DNA of 64,000 bases, taken from assembly GCF_047495875.1 (NCBI RefSeq), contig NC_092465.1, positions 1,356,501-1,420,500 on the forward strand, given 5' to 3'. Position numbers and translations under genes: made by a program. The notes beneath the pieces were generated by a model that was given only the letters and a program-made list of their open reading frames with translations, did no database searches and had not been told where the DNA came from. Shown here piece by piece: positions 35,365 to 47,564 of this stretch (position 1 is its first letter; the number at the start of each line of letters is the position of its first letter). Source of the DNA: Pithys albifrons albifrons. Lineage: Eukaryota; Chordata; Aves; Passeriformes; Thamnophilidae.

Positions 35365-35505
35365 TCAGGCCCCCAGGGTCATGTTGCGCAGCAGCCACTG
35401 CTGGGAGCGGCTGTGCCCACACTCCCTCATGGTGGGCACCAGCCTGTCCTCCTCCGACGGCTCAGCCAGGCACTGGTTGCTGTTCACGTGCCTCAGGGTG
35501 AGCTT
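35365..35505 (-). CDS. GALNT13: GALNT13 alternative last exon, lectin gamma repeat form 2 (canonical-type C-terminus)
   Basis: 47 codons including the stop, starting [13 protein letters not shown], with SQQWLL (QxW) and ending RNMTLGA then TGA. It joins the beta-repeat exon in phase 0 after a TTGCAG acceptor. It matches the 556-residue human form, but with about nine differences in 46 residues against the human sequence as I recall it, including QCLDEP to QCLAEP, which removes the gamma-repeat CLD aspartate. A possible AATAAA lies about 1.6 kb downstream at 33765-33770. A GGA/TCC microsatellite falls in the presumed 3' UTR. GC3 is very high (44 of 46 sense codons). Confidence 0.94.
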   Translation of the reverse strand, partial: KLTLRHVNSNQCLAEPSEEDRLVPTMRECGHSRSQQWLLRNMTLGA

Positions 35506-36364
35506 CTGCAAGAGAGGAGACACACAATTACTGCTGGGGACCGACAGGGGCATCTGGGGGCTTGTCTCAGTCCTGCTCAGGTCACTGCAGCAGCCAGGAG
35601 AGCCCTCGTGGAGCCCCAGGATGGCCCCACCTGCTGCCCCCACTCACCTGCTCAGGTGACACCTCAGCCCTTCTGCTGGACACAGCCAGGAGAAAAGCAC
35701 AAAATAAGTGCCAGGAAATATTACTGCAAAGCAACAGCAGTTTGGGTGAAGGATTTCAGTCTCCAGTGAGAGGGAAACAAGGAGCACTTCAGAGCAGAGC
35801 TCTGCTAGTGCAGAAATGATTGCTGGTGGAAACAGGTGAGATGGAAAGTCCTCTGCTTCCAGCACATTCCTCCTTCTCTGGGACAGCCACCCCCTCCTGC
35901 TCCCACCATTTCTGAGGGATGGGAGATTGGGAGACAGAGCTTATTGTGAAGGGATAAATCCTGTTCTAAAGCACTGGGAGAACAAGTTCCTGGAGAGATC
36001 CAGGGAAGTGAAACCCAAGTTGTGTATTTAAATAAAAGACAAGTGCAGTTCTAGGTGAGCTGTGGGTGTTCCCTCCATCACTCCTGGGTTTGACTCTGAG
36101 GTTTCACACACAGAATCACAGCAATTAACAAGCCACATGAGCCCCTTTGCTAAAAACTGCTGCATTTACCAATTTGCTATTTCATAAAAGGTCTCTCAGT
36201 TCCTAAAAAACAATTAAAACTCTATTAAATGTAAATTAGATGCACCTCTACACATGTCAGGTCAGCAGCTGCACCTCTGGAAGCAGCTGGGGAGGCCACA
36301 CACTGGAACACCCTGGGGAGCACAGCTGGGTCCCAGCTGGGGGTGGGGATGGAGCTGGAAGGGC

Positions 36365-36735
36365 TGGTTTGGTTGGAAGGGACCTTGAGATGCTCCAATC
36401 CACCCCTGCCATGGGCAGGGACACCTCCCACCAGCCCAGGTGGCTCCAGCCTGGCCTTGGACACTCCCAGGGATGGATCCAGGGGCAGCCACAGCTTCTC
36501 TGCCCAACCTGTGCCAGGGCCTGCCCACCCTCCCACCCACCAATTCCTTCCCAATATCCCACCTATTTCAGATATCCCATTCCCTGTGTCCTGTCCCTCC
36601 ATCCCTTGTCCCCAGTCCCTCTCCAGCTCTCCTGGAGCCCCTTTGGGCCCTGCCAGGGGCTCTCAGGTGTCCCTGGAGCCTTCTCTTCTCCAGGGGAACA
36701 TCCCCAGCTCTCCCAGCCTGGCTCCATTCAGGAGA
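36365..36735 (-). mobile_element. CR1 LINE 3' fragment
   Basis: GGTTTGGTTGGAAGGGACCT through CCATGGGCAGGGACACCTCC and GTCCCTCTCCAGCTCTCCTG to CCCAGCTCTCCCAGCC. Confidence 0.9.
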
Positions 36736-36764
36736 TGTTCCAGTCCCCTCATCAACAGTGCAAA

Positions 36765-37205
36765 GATATTGGGAGGGACCTCAAAGCCCATCCAGTGCCA
36801 CCCCTGCCATGGGCAGGGACACCTCCCACCAGTCCAGGGGGCTCCAACCTGGCCTTGGACACTCCCAGGGATGGATCCAGGGGCAGCCACAGCTTCTCTG
36901 CCCAACCTGTGCCAGGGCCTGCCCACCCTCCCAGCCACCAATTCCTTCCCAATATCCCCTTTCCCAGCCCTGCCCTCTGGCAGTGGGAAGCCATTCCCTG
37001 TGTCCTGTCCCTCCATCCCTTGTCCCCAGTCCCTCTCCAGCTCTCCTGGAGCCCCTTCAGGCCCTGCCAGGGACTCTCAGGTGTCCCTGGAGCCTTCTCT
37101 TCTCCAGGGGAACATTCCCAGCTCTCCCAGCCTGGCTCCAGCCCAGAGGGATCCAGCCCTGCAGCATCTCCGGGACCTCCTCTGGATTCTCCAGCAGCTC
37201 CACAA
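36765..37205 (-). mobile_element. CR1 LINE 3' fragment, tandem with the previous copy
   Basis: It repeats the same CR1 3' region (GGGAGGGACCTCAAAGCCCA onwards) about 400 bp after the previous copy and is highly similar to it. Confidence 0.9.
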
Positions 37206-37504
37206 GGATTGTCCCAATGCCCCAAGGCCAACAAGCACAGGAAGAGGCAATTCCAGCAGGGAAACCTTTGCAGAGCATTCCCTGGATAATCAAACACAAC
37301 ACAAAGGAACAAACAGGGAAGGAGGATGGGAGGGAAAATCCTGGAGCCTCCTGGAGGGGGAGAAAGGGAGAATTAACCCCAAACAGCCCAGCCCGACCCC
37401 AAGTAGCTCTTGATGGTTTGGAATTCCTTGTCGCCAATATCTCCAGGATTGAATTACTGGAAATGAGGAATTTAATGCATAAATCAGGAATTTTCAAACT
37501 CAGA

Positions 37505-38460
37505 GAATCATCTGAAAATTCTACGAAAAATTCCACAAAATTCGATGAAAATTCTATGAAAAATACCATAAAAATCGATGAAAATTCTATGGAAAATTCC
37601 ATAAAATTCATTGAAAATTCTATGGAAAATTCCATAAAATTCAATGAAAATTCTATGAAAAATACCATAAAAATCGATGAAAATTCTATGGAAAATACCA
37701 TAAAAATCGATGAAAATTCTATGGAAAATTCCATAAAATTCAATGAAAATTCTATGGAAAATTCCATAAAATTCAATGAAAATTCTATGAAAAATACCAT
37801 AAAAATCGATGAAAATTCTATGGAAAATTCCATAAAATTCAATGAAAATTCTATGGAAAATTCCATAAAATTCAATGAAAATTCTATGAAAAATTCCATA
37901 AAATTCGATGAAAATTCTATGAAAAATTCCACAAAATTCAACGAAAATTCTATGAAAAATTCCACAAAATTCGATGAAAATTCTATGAAAAATTCCACAG
38001 AATTTGATGAAAATAAAAATTCCACGAAATTCTATGAGAATTCTATGAAAAATTCCACAAAATTCAATGAAAATTCTATGAAAAATACCATAAAAATCGA
38101 TGAAAATTCTATGAAAAATTCCACAAAATTCAATGAAAATTCTATGAAAAATTCCATAAAATTCGATGAAAATTCTATGAAAAATTCCACAAAATTTGAT
38201 GAAAATTCTATTAAAAATTCCACAAAATTCAACGAAAATTCTATGAAAAATCCCACGAAATTCAATGAAAATTCTATGAAAAATTCCACAAAATTCGATG
38301 AAAATTCGATGAAAAATTCCACAAAATTAGATGAAAATTCTATGAAAAATTCTATGAAAAACCCAATGAAAACTCTACGAGAACTCTACGAAAATTCTAT
38401 GAAAACTCCAAAATGTTCCACAAAATTTTATGAGAATTCTATGAAAATTATTTAAATTCT
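37505..38460. repeat. 33-bp AT-rich minisatellite
   Basis: About 29 units of AATTCTATGAAAAATTCCAC followed by AAAATTCGATGAA. The period is mostly 33 bp, so one frame reads an 11-residue repeat (NSMKNSTKFDE) for a long distance; it has no gene-like features. Degenerate copies with longer spacing continue to about 39440. Confidence 0.95.
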
Positions 38461-39440
38461 TTTAAAAATTTTACAAAAAAAATTATGGAAAATTCTATTT
38501 AAAATCTAAAAAAATTCTACAAAATTTGATGGAAAATTTTATGAAAATTCTATGAAGAAATCCAAAATATTCTATAAAATTTCGTGCAAAATTTTATGAC
38601 AATTCTATGAAAAGTCTGAGAAAAAGGAAAATTCTATGGAAAAATCTAAAATATTCCACAAAATTTTATAGAAACTTTTATGAAAATTGTATGAAAAGCC
38701 TGAGAAAAAGGAAATTTTTGGAAAATTCGATGAAAAATCTAAAAAATTCTGCAAAATTTTATAGAAACTTTTACAAAAATTCTATGGTAAGTCTGAGAAA
38801 ATGGACAATTTATGGAAATTCTATGAAAAAATCTAAAATGTTCTACAAAATTTTATGGGATATTTTATGAAAATTCTCTGAAAAGCCTGAGAAAAAGGAA
38901 AACTCATGGAAAATTCTATGAAAAAAATCTAAAAAATTCTACAAAATTTCATGGGAAATTTTATGAAAATTCCATGAAGAAATCTAAAAACAGATTTACA
39001 AAATTTTATGCAAACTTTTATGAAAATTCTATGGAAAGCCCGAGAAAATGGACAATTTAATGAAAATTCTATGAAAAAAAATCTAAAAAATTCTACAAAA
39101 TTTTACAGAAACTTTTACAAAAATTCTATGAAAAGTCTGAGAAAATGGACAATTTTATGGAAATTATATGAAAAAATCTAAAATGTTCTACAAAATTTTA
39201 CGGGATATTTTATGAAAATTCAATGAAAAGTCTGAAAAAATGGACAATTTTATGAAAATTCTATGAAAAGCCTGAGCAAAAGGAAAATTTTTTGGAAAAT
39301 TCCATGAAAACATCTAAACAATTCTACAAAATTTCAGGGGAAATATTATGAAAATTCTATGGTAAGCCTGAGAAAAAGGAAAATTCTATGAAAATTCTAT
39401 GAAAACCCTATGAAAAATTCTACGAAAATTCTACACAAAC
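38461..39440. repeat. Degenerate continuation of the AT-rich array
   Basis: Blocks such as TCTATGAAAAGTCTGAGAAA and CTACAAAATTTTATGG recur every 100-150 bp with much divergence. The region is clearly related to the 33-bp array but older or less homogenised. Confidence 0.8.
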
Positions 39441-39796
39441 CTCTATGGAAATCCAGGAATTACAAAAAAAAAAAAAGAGCATTTTTGAGAACTGTGATGC
39501 CAATTGGCACCATTTTTATGCCTTGGAATAGGAGCCAAATCTTTGGCTGTGGCAAATGGTACCAACCCCACCAAGAGATGCAGGAGTTGAATTCATCTAA
39601 AATTGGTTCTAACGAGTAACAACTAAAACTACTCCTGGCTAATGGTAACTACTGACAAGGACTAACCAGAACTACCACCAGGTGTCTATTCTACCTATCA
39701 GTAACTTCTGTCCTGGATTCTCCACCGGCAGAGCTCGGGGAGTGTGCCCAGTTTGGGGGCCCGTCCGGGACTGGTACCCACCTCCCTCCCTGGGCA

Positions 39797-39982
39797 CTAC
39801 AGGAAATAGTCGGTGGGGCTGTTGTAGACCCTGCGGAAAACCTCGTGGCGGGAGAGGTTGCGGAGCTGCCAGGTCTGCAGGGCGCTGCCATCACACGCCT
39901 CCACCGTGGGGCCGTGCGAGCCGTCCTCCAGCCGGGCCAGCGTCAGGCACGACTGCGTGATCACGTGCAGGAAGGTGCGGCT
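39797..39982 (-). CDS. GALNT13: GALNT13 alternative last exon, lectin gamma repeat form 1
   Basis: 62 codons including the stop, starting SRTFLHVITQSCLTLARL, with the QxW motif (LQTWQLRN) and ending YNSPTDYFL then TAG. It joins the beta-repeat exon in phase 0 after a CCCCCAG acceptor. It matches the pattern of the longer alternative C-terminus known for GALNT13 (an FLHV..TQSC start and a TDY-x-L end), recalled from memory. The gamma repeat has SCLTL in place of a CLD motif. As the nearer-to-promoter of two terminal exons, its use would require polyadenylation before 35505. The 3' UTR would run towards the AT-rich array below 39440, and I see no clear AATAAA. Confidence is high on coding nature, moderate on isoform usage. 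Confidence 0.88.
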   Translation of the reverse strand, partial: SRTFLHVITQSCLTLARLEDGSHGPTVEACDGSALQTWQLRNLSRHEVFRRVYNSPTDYFL

Positions 39983-40091
39983 CTGGGGGCACACACACGG
40001 GCAGGGTCACCCCCCGGCTGGCACCGAGCCGGGCACGGGCTGGGCGGCACCGGGGAGAGCCCCTGGTGGGGAACAGCGGCTGGGGATGCTG

Positions 40092-40910
40092 CGGGGAGAG
40101 CCACAGGAGAGCCAAGGGGAGAGCCAAGGGGAGAGACACGGGGAGAGCCACAGGAGAGCCACAGGAGAGCCACGGGGAGAACCACAGAGAGAGCCATAGG
40201 AGAGCCATAGGAGAGCCACGGGGAGAGCCACGGGGAGAGCCACGGGGAGAGCCACGGGGAGAGCCACGGGGAGAGCCACGGGGAGAGACACAGGAGAGCC
40301 ACGGGGAGAGCCGGGGGAGAGCCACGGAGAGAGACACGGGGAGAGCCACGGAGAGAGCCACGGGGAGAGACACAGAGGAGAGACACAGGGGAGAGACACA
40401 GGGGAGAGACACAGGGGAGAGACACAGGGGAGAGCCACGGGGAGAGCCACGGGGAGAGCCACGGGGAGAGACACAGGGGAGAGACACAGGGGAGAGACAC
40501 AGGGGAGAGACACAGGGGAGAGACACAGGGGAGAGACACAGGGGAACCACAGGGGGAGCCACGGGGAGAGCCACAGGAGAGCCACGGGGAGAACCACGGG
40601 GAGAGCCACAGGAGAGCCACGGGGAGAGACACAGGGGAGAGCCACGGGGAGAGCCACGGGGAGAGACACAGGGGAGAGACACAGGGGAGAGCCACGGGGA
40701 GAGCCACGGGGAGAGCCACGGGGAGAGACACAGGGGGAGCCACGGGGGGAGCCACGGGGGAACCACGGGGAGAGCCACGGGGAGAGCCACGGGGAGAGCC
40801 ACGGGAGAGCCACGGGAGAGCCACAGGAGAGCCACAGGAGAGCCACGGGGAGAGCCACGGGGAGAGCCACGGGGAGAGCCACGGGGAGAGCCACGGGGAG
40901 AGCCACAGGC
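40092..40910. repeat. 12-13-bp minisatellite (GGGGAGAGCCAC / GGGGAGAGACACA)
   Basis: About 65 units. Runs of the 12-bp GGGGAGAGCCAC type alternate with runs of the 13-bp GGGGAGAGACACA type. The array begins about 110 bp upstream of a GALNT13 3' splice site in the transcript sense. Confidence 0.95.
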
Positions 40911-41385
40911 ATGGGCAGGGCTGGTTCTACATAGAGCTCCTGGCACCCTGGCACAATTACCTTTACACCCCATGCATGGGCAAAGCTGGTTCCCTTTACA
41001 CCCCATGCATGGGCAGGGCTGGTTTCACACAGAGCTCCTGGGCACCCTGGCACTGTTATATCCCATGCATGGGCACAGCTGGTATCACACAGAGCTCCTG
41101 GGCACCCTGGCACCGTTCCCTTTACATCCATCCCATCCTTTGGGTCCAGAGGGACCCCCAGCACGTGCCTTTGCTCTCCATCCCCACTGCACAGCAGCTC
41201 TCAGGGAGTGAGGATGTTCCTCCTGCACCAATAACCTGCACTGACCACCCTGGAGCCTGTCTGAGAGTTACCAAGTTAAAAACATATTGAATGAAACATT
41301 TACTTGGGAGATACAGAGTTTTTTCCTAAACAACAATTCCAGCTTTTCCTTTATGGTGCCAGGTGGGTTGGGATGGAGGAGAGCT

Positions 41386-41482
41386 CCTACTCCCCTAAAT
41401 TTGCTCCTACTCCCCCAAATTTGCTCCTACTCCCCCAAATTTGCTCCTACTCCCCCAAATTTGCTCCTACTCCCCCAAATCT
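41386..41482. repeat. 20-bp tandem repeat, about five units
   Basis: Near-perfect copies of GCTCCTACTCCCCCAAATTT. Confidence 0.95.
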
Positions 41483-41874
41483 TGCCCATCACTGCAGGTT
41501 CCCCAGGGCTGGTGCTGCCAGAGCAGCTGGGGATGCTCCTCCTGTCCATTTCTTCCCCATTTTTTTGGCCTGATCAGGGAAAAAGTGATGTGAGTATAAA
41601 AAGGCCACTAAAAATATCAAGGACAAGTGTCCTTATAATGCCACTTTGAGTGAACATCAATGTTGGGTTTGTTTCATTATGTGTCATTGCTCTGTGTTCC
41701 TTCTGTCTGTGATTGTTTCCAGGGAAAACAGAGGTACATAAAGAACTGCCTTGGGAATCTCAGAATTGCATGTTTGAATTCCTTAAATGCCTCAAGTTGT
41801 GGGTTGTTTATGGGTAAAACCAGGATGAGAATCATCTCAGTGATGTGAGCAGACTTTCCTTCCTCTGGGACATG

Positions 41875-42270
41875 GAAACCTGGAATGGGTTGGGTTGGAG
41901 GGACCTTAAAGCCCATCCAGTGCCACCTCTGCCATGGGCAGGGACACCTCCCACCAGCCCAGGGTGCTCCAGCCTGGCCTTGGACACTCCCAGGGATCCA
42001 GGGGCAGCCACAGCTTCTCTGCCCAACCTGTGCCAGGGCCTGCCCACCCTCCCAGCCACCAATTCCTTCCCAATATCCCCCCCCAGCCCTGCCCTCTGGC
42101 AGTGGGAAGCCATTCTCTGTGTCCTGTCCCTCCATCCCTTGTCCCCAGTCCCTCTCCAGCTCTCCTGGAGCCCCTTCAGGCCCTGCCAGGGGCTCTCAGG
42201 TGTCCCTGGAGCCTCCTCTTTTCCAAGGGAACCCTCCCAGCATTCCCAGCCTGGCTCCAGAGCCCCTGAT
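41875..42270 (-). mobile_element. CR1 LINE 3' fragment
   Basis: AACCTGGAATGGGTTGGGTT, GACCTTAAAGCCCATCCAGT, then the full CR1 order to CCAGCATTCCCAGCC. Confidence 0.9.
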
Positions 42271-42601
42271 AAAGCAGGTCTGGCACGATGAAGCATCTGT
42301 GGAAAGGCACTAAGAGAGGGCACTTCTATGGGCACTTCTACAGGCACTGTGGAGGAGGAGGGAGATGCTACTCCAGGGGTTGGGGATCAGCACAGGGGTC
42401 ACAGCTGGTACCAGACTTACCTCAAAGCTATATTCCCATTTCCCAAAGTACTGATGGGAGGGGGAACAAAAGGAAAGTGGAGTCAGTGACTTGGGAAACA
42501 GTTTCTGGGAAGCCTCTCCAGTCTCTATGAATGGAAATTCCACAGCTTTGCATGGTCACCGTGTTTAGGGACAAATGATGGGAATTAGGCAAGATCAATT
42601 C

Positions 42602-42735
42602 ATGGAATCCTGGAATATCTGAGCTGAAAGGGCCCCACAAGGATCATCCAGTCCAACTCCTGGCCCAACAGCCCAACAATCCCACCATGTCCCTGTCCAA
42701 ACACTCCTTGAGCTCTGGCAGCCTTGGAATAAATC
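42602..42735 (-). mobile_element. CR1 3' fragment, different subfamily
   Basis: CATGGAATCCTGGAATATCT, GAGCTGAAAGGGCCCCACAA, GGATCATCCAGTCCAACTCC. Confidence 0.85.
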
Positions 42736-42871
42736 CCAAGGAATCCAAAAGGAACAAATCCTGATGTCATCACTCACATACAAGGAAATAAACAATTTCC
42801 CATTGGCTGTGACATCTTTACAGCATCAGTTTTGCCCTGGGCTCATCCCTGTGTGCTGGGTCACAAGATTC

Positions 42872-43142
42872 CCTCCCATTCCACGTTCTGAGCTGTCCTG
42901 GGATTCCCTCCCATTCCACATCCTGAGCTCTCCTGGGATTCCCTCCCATTCCACATCCCGAGCTCTCCTGGGATTCCCTCCCATTCCACATCCTGAGCTC
43001 TCCTGGGATTCCCTCCCATTCCACATCCTGAGCTGTCCTGGGATTCCCTCCCATTCCACATCCTGAGCTCTCCTGGGATTCCCTCCCATTCCACATCCTG
43101 AGCTCTCCTGGGATTCCCTCCCATTCCACATCCTGAGCTGTC
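42872..43142. repeat. 35-bp minisatellite, about eight units
   Basis: Units of GAGCTCTCCTGGGATTCCCT followed by CCCATTCCACATCCT; only a few substitutions among them. Confidence 0.95.
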
Positions 43143-43599
43143 CCACATGTCACAGGGACAGGGACAGGGACAGGTCCAGGGGCACAGACAGGACACGCTC
43201 TGGGTGTCCCCCTCAGCCTCAGGGACTGACCTGGAGCCAAAGTCCAGCAGGTCCTGCCCAGACATCCCCACCCAGGGCAGTGCCCCACCCAGGGCACAAC
43301 AACCAGCTGCTGGGCAAGCCTGGGAACACTCAGAATTCCCACCAGGAGCAAGGTCAGGCACTGAGGGAACAACACTGGCTCCAGCCTGACAGAATTCCCA
43401 GATCCCTTCTAATGATCCCTCTCCTCATTTCCCACCCCAGTCCAAAGCAAATTCATTTATACATCATAAATAGGGTACACAACACCCCGCCAGGAAGCCT
43501 TTGGAATCTGGGCAATCCTACCTGGCACATCCCACTGGCACAGCTGATGGATGGAGCTGCCCATGTCAGGGATGGGCAGCGTGGAAAAGGGCCAGGAAT

Positions 43600-43715
43600 C
43601 TTATAATGGAATTACAGACTGGTGTGGGCTGGGAGGGAGCTCAGAGCCCACCTGGTCCCACCCCCTGCCAGGGGCAGGAACACCTTCCACTGGCCCAGGT
43701 TGCTCCAAGCTGGCC
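43600..43715 (-). mobile_element. CR1 3' fragment
   Basis: ATAATGGAATTACAGACTGG, GGGAGCTCAGAGCCCACCTG, GGTTGCTCCAAGCTGGCC. Confidence 0.75.
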
Positions 43716-44321
43716 TTTAATATACATGGTCCATTTAAATACCACACATGAACTGAACCACAGCACTGCAAAATATCTAATACTGGCAGGAAATCACAGA
43801 AAAGTGCCTGAAAATCACTACTGAGAAATCCAGTTTAATGGTTATTTATAGCCCCAGCCCTGCTGTCCATTGTCAAGCCTTAACTCCTAAAATACCTTTG
43901 GCAGGAGGAGGAATATGGCCTGAAACCACAGAATAACCACCTAAAATCCCCTCCATTCAAGCCCTGGATAGGCAAATAAAGGTAATAATTACTGTAATTG
44001 CACTGGAAAACCAACTTAACAGATACAAGGGACCAGACAACATCCTGCAACTGTTTGGGAAAAAATAAAATACCACAAGCTGCTTGTTTTCTTGGGAAAA
44101 ATCCTGGATGTTGGGTATGTTTGGAGGCTAAAAACACACCAATAAACTTCCAGAACTGAAATGAAAGGGCAGAGGGGAAGCTGAAGTCGTAACAATCAGA
44201 GAAAAACTGGTGAGAAAAACACTTTGTTAATAAATGCAGAGGAACAGAAAGCAAAGGGCTGTTCTCCAGCAGAACAGGCAGAAACTCTGGGAGCTGCTGC
44301 TCTGCAACCAGAGGATTCCCT

Positions 44322-46076
44322 TTGCCTGAGCTCCATCTCCTTTCAAGGATTCCCTTTCCTGAGCTCCATCTCCTGACTGAGCAGGATTCCCTTTCCTGAG
44401 CTCCATCTCTTGCCTCAGGAGAATTCCCTTTTCCCCTATGCCTGAGCTCCACCTCCTGGCTGAGCAGGATTCCCTCTCTTGAGCTCCATCTCTTGGCTCA
44501 GGAGGATTCCCTTTCCTGAGCTCCATCTCCTGTCCAAGGAGGATTCCCTTTCCTGAGCTCCATCTCCTGTCCCAGGAGAATTCCCTTTGCCTGAGCTCCA
44601 TCTCCTGGCTAAGGATTCCCTTTCCTGAGCTCCATCTCTTGCCTCAGGAGAATTCCCTTTCCCCCTTTGCCTGAGCTCCATGTCCTGGCTGAGCAGGATT
44701 CCCTTTCCTGAGCTCCATCTCCTGTCCAAGGAGGATTCCCTTTGCCTGAGCTCCATCTCCTGTCCAAGGAGGATTCCCTTTCCTGAGCTCCATCTCCTGG
44801 ATGAGGATTCCCTTTCCTGAGCTCCATCTCCTTCCAAGGAGGATTCCCTTTGCCTGAGCTCCATCTCCTGGCAGAGGATTCCCTTTCCTGAGCTCCATCT
44901 CCTGGCTGAGCAGGATTCCCTTTCCTGAGCTCCATCTCCTGTCCAAGGAGGATTCCCTTTCCTGAGCTCCATCTCCTGTCCAAGGAGGATTCCCTTTGCC
45001 TGAGCTCCATCTCCTGTCCAAGGAGGATTCCCTTTGCCTGAGCTCCATCTCCTGGATGAGGAGGATTCCCTTTCCTGAGCTCCATCTCCTTCCAAGGAGG
45101 ATTCCCTTTGCCTGAGCTCCATCTCCTGGATGAGGAGGATTCCCTTTCCTGAGCTCCATCTCCTGTCCAAGGAGGATTCCCTTTGCCTGAGCTCCATCTC
45201 CTGTCCAAGGAGGATTCCCTTTCCTGAGCTCCATCTCCTGGCTAAGGATTCCCTTTCCTGAGCTCCATCTCCTGTCCAAGGAGGATTCCCTTTCCTGAGC
45301 TCCATCTCTTGGCTCAGGAGGATTCCCTTTCCTGAGCTCCATCTCCTGTCCAAGGAGGATTCCCTTTCCTGAGCTCCATCTCCTGTCCAAGGAGGATTCC
45401 CTTTGCCTGAGCTCCATCTCCTTCCAAGGAGGATTCCCTTTCCTGAGCTCCATCTCCTTCCAAGGAGGATTCCCTTTCCTGAGCTCCATCTCCTGTCCAA
45501 CGAGGATTCCCTTTCCTGAGCTCCATCTCCTGGCTCAGGAAGGATTCCCTTTCCTGAGCTCCATCTCCTGTCCAAGGAGGATTCCCTTTCTTGAGCTCCA
45601 TCTCCTGGCTAAGGATTCCCTTTCCTGAGCTCCATCTCTTGCCTCAGGAGAATTCCCTTTCCCCCTTTGCCTGAGCTCCATCTCGTGGCTCAGGATTCTC
45701 TTTCCTGAGCTCCATCTCCTGGCTCAGGAGAATTCCCTTTCCCCCTTTGCCTGAGCTCCATCTCCTGGCTGAGCAGGATTCCCTTTCCTGAGCTCCATCT
45801 CCTGTCCCAGGAGAATTCCCTTTGCCTGAGCTCCATCTCCTGGCTAAGCATTCCCTTTCCTGAGCTCCATCTCCAGGCTAAGGATTCCCTTTCCTGAGCT
45901 CCATCTCTTGCCTCAGGAGAATTCCCTTTCCCCCTTTGCCTGAGCTCCATGTCCTGGCTGAGCAGGATTCCCTTTCCTGAGCTCCATCTCCTGTCCAAGG
46001 AGGATTCCCTTTCCTGAGCTCCATCTCCTGTCCAAGGAGGATTCCCTTTTTCCCTTTGCCTGAGCTCCACCTCCTG
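44322..46076. repeat. About 37-bp minisatellite, 1.75 kb
   Basis: Close to 50 units containing CCCTTTCCTGAGCTCCATCT then CCTGTCCAAGGAGGATT. Variants have TTTGCCTGAG, CCTGGCTGAGCAGG or CTTGCCTCAGGAG, and a CCCCCTTTGCC spacer recurs. It is the longest array in the window. Confidence 0.96.
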
Positions 46077-46874
46077 GCTAAACTGGGCTTGGCACCGCTC
46101 CTGTAACTCCACCGCGGGGCTGTTAAACTCGGCTTAAAGAGCAAACCCAGCCTGTCTCCTGCCTTAAAAGGGCTGCTCTTGGCTGGCACAATTCCAGCCT
46201 TCCAGGTGACACAGCCATTTCTGTGGAATGCTGGAAATGCTTTTTAAAATATTCTGGGTCTTAAATCCATCAGTATTTTTCTACCTTTGCAGCCATGGAA
46301 AGATGCCAATAGAAAATATAATTTTAAAACATTTTCCAGTCTATCCCTTGAGGTATCACTGAGTTAAACTTGGAATCTGCCAATTTAGGAGGGTGAAAAT
46401 CTGGTATTTGGAGGTGTCACACCTTGAACCTGTGCCCCAGGGGTGGCAGAGGGCAGAGGGTGCTGCTGGGACACATCAGGGCGTGGGGGATCCTGTGGGA
46501 TCCCCTGGAATTCTGCAGAGTCCCCAGAACCCCCTGGATTTCAGCAGAGCTCTGCCTGGATCTGCTGTGGGCATCAAGGGAATGCCAATCCCTGTTGGGT
46601 TTGCAGATGGATCTGGAGCCTGAGACCCCAATTCCACCCCCTCAACCCCTGGTCACTCCCTTAATGCCAATTCAAACCAATCAAAACTGATTAAAACCCA
46701 ATTATTGCAGGAAGGAGGGGAAGGAGGGTGTAAGATCTTCAATCTCTGGCGTTCTCTGCTGGAATGAACGTCCTCAAAACCACCTAAACCTTGTCAAAAT
46801 ATCCAGGAAATTTGGGTAGGGAGAAAAAGAAACTTCTTATTAAAGAGAAAATTGGGTTAAATGAAAATGATGGG

Positions 46875-47060
46875 ACAATTCAGGAGGGAAAAGCCCTTGG
46901 AGCCCATCGAGTCCAACCATCCCCTGGGCACTGCCCACGCCACCACTGCCCATGTCCCCAAGTGCCACATCCACAGGGCTCTGAAACCCCTCCAGGGATG
47001 GGACTCCTGTGCCAGGCCTAGACTGCCCTTTCCAAAAGGAATTTTCCTTTTCATCTCCTG
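46875..47060 (-). mobile_element. CR1 3' fragment
   Basis: GGGACAATTCAGGAGGGAAA, AGTCCAACCATCCCCTGGG, CCCTCCAGGGATGGGACTCC. Confidence 0.7.
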
Positions 47061-47564
47061 TCTCACTTAAAAAGGATTATTTGGCCATGAAATCCTGAGA
47101 TATTTGCACATATTTTGTATTAATTTTGCAGTCTCACCATAACCCACCATGTTTCTTATCTCATTATCTTTAAGAGCCAACAGAAATAAGCTGAAAAAAG
47201 ACTTTAACTAAAAAACCCCAAAGATCTTGTTCAATAAAATACAGTATATAAATACTATGAATATGAATGTTGGCTCTTATTTCTTTAAAAACCACAAAAT
47301 ACTTCTTTAATTTTGTAAGGAAGCCCAACAGCAGCTACTGGAAATGAGCCTTTTGTAGCAGTAACTGACTTTTTAATCCCTCTAAAAGTAAAGTGTACAG
47401 AGTTATTATAAATAAAATGAAAATACAACTTCCAAGCTGGTGGTGGCTCATTGCTCTGCCCTCCCAGGGCTGTGCTGTGCCAGGAGACACCCCAGGCAGG
47501 AGCAGGGGCACCCTGGGGACATGGACACGCTCTGGGAGGGCAGGGAATGGGCACAGGCTGGGCC

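Larger units (their letters stand above)
35506..39796 (-). other. GALNT13 sequence between the two alternative last exons
   Basis: It would be 3' UTR or downstream sequence when the 39797 exon is used, and intron when the 35365 exon is used. It contains two CR1 copies (36.4-37.2 kb) and a long AT-rich array (37.5-39.4 kb). The stretch 35506-36360 appears unique. Confidence 0.75.

Noticed and set aside
36440..38455. A 671-codon open frame with an 11-residue repeat
   Set aside because: Its first part is a CR1 copy and the rest is the 33-bp AT-rich array, whose period is a multiple of three.
44322..46076. CRISPR-like regular repeats
   Set aside because: The units are contiguous and there are no unique spacers. 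The window is a vertebrate genome with spliced genes.
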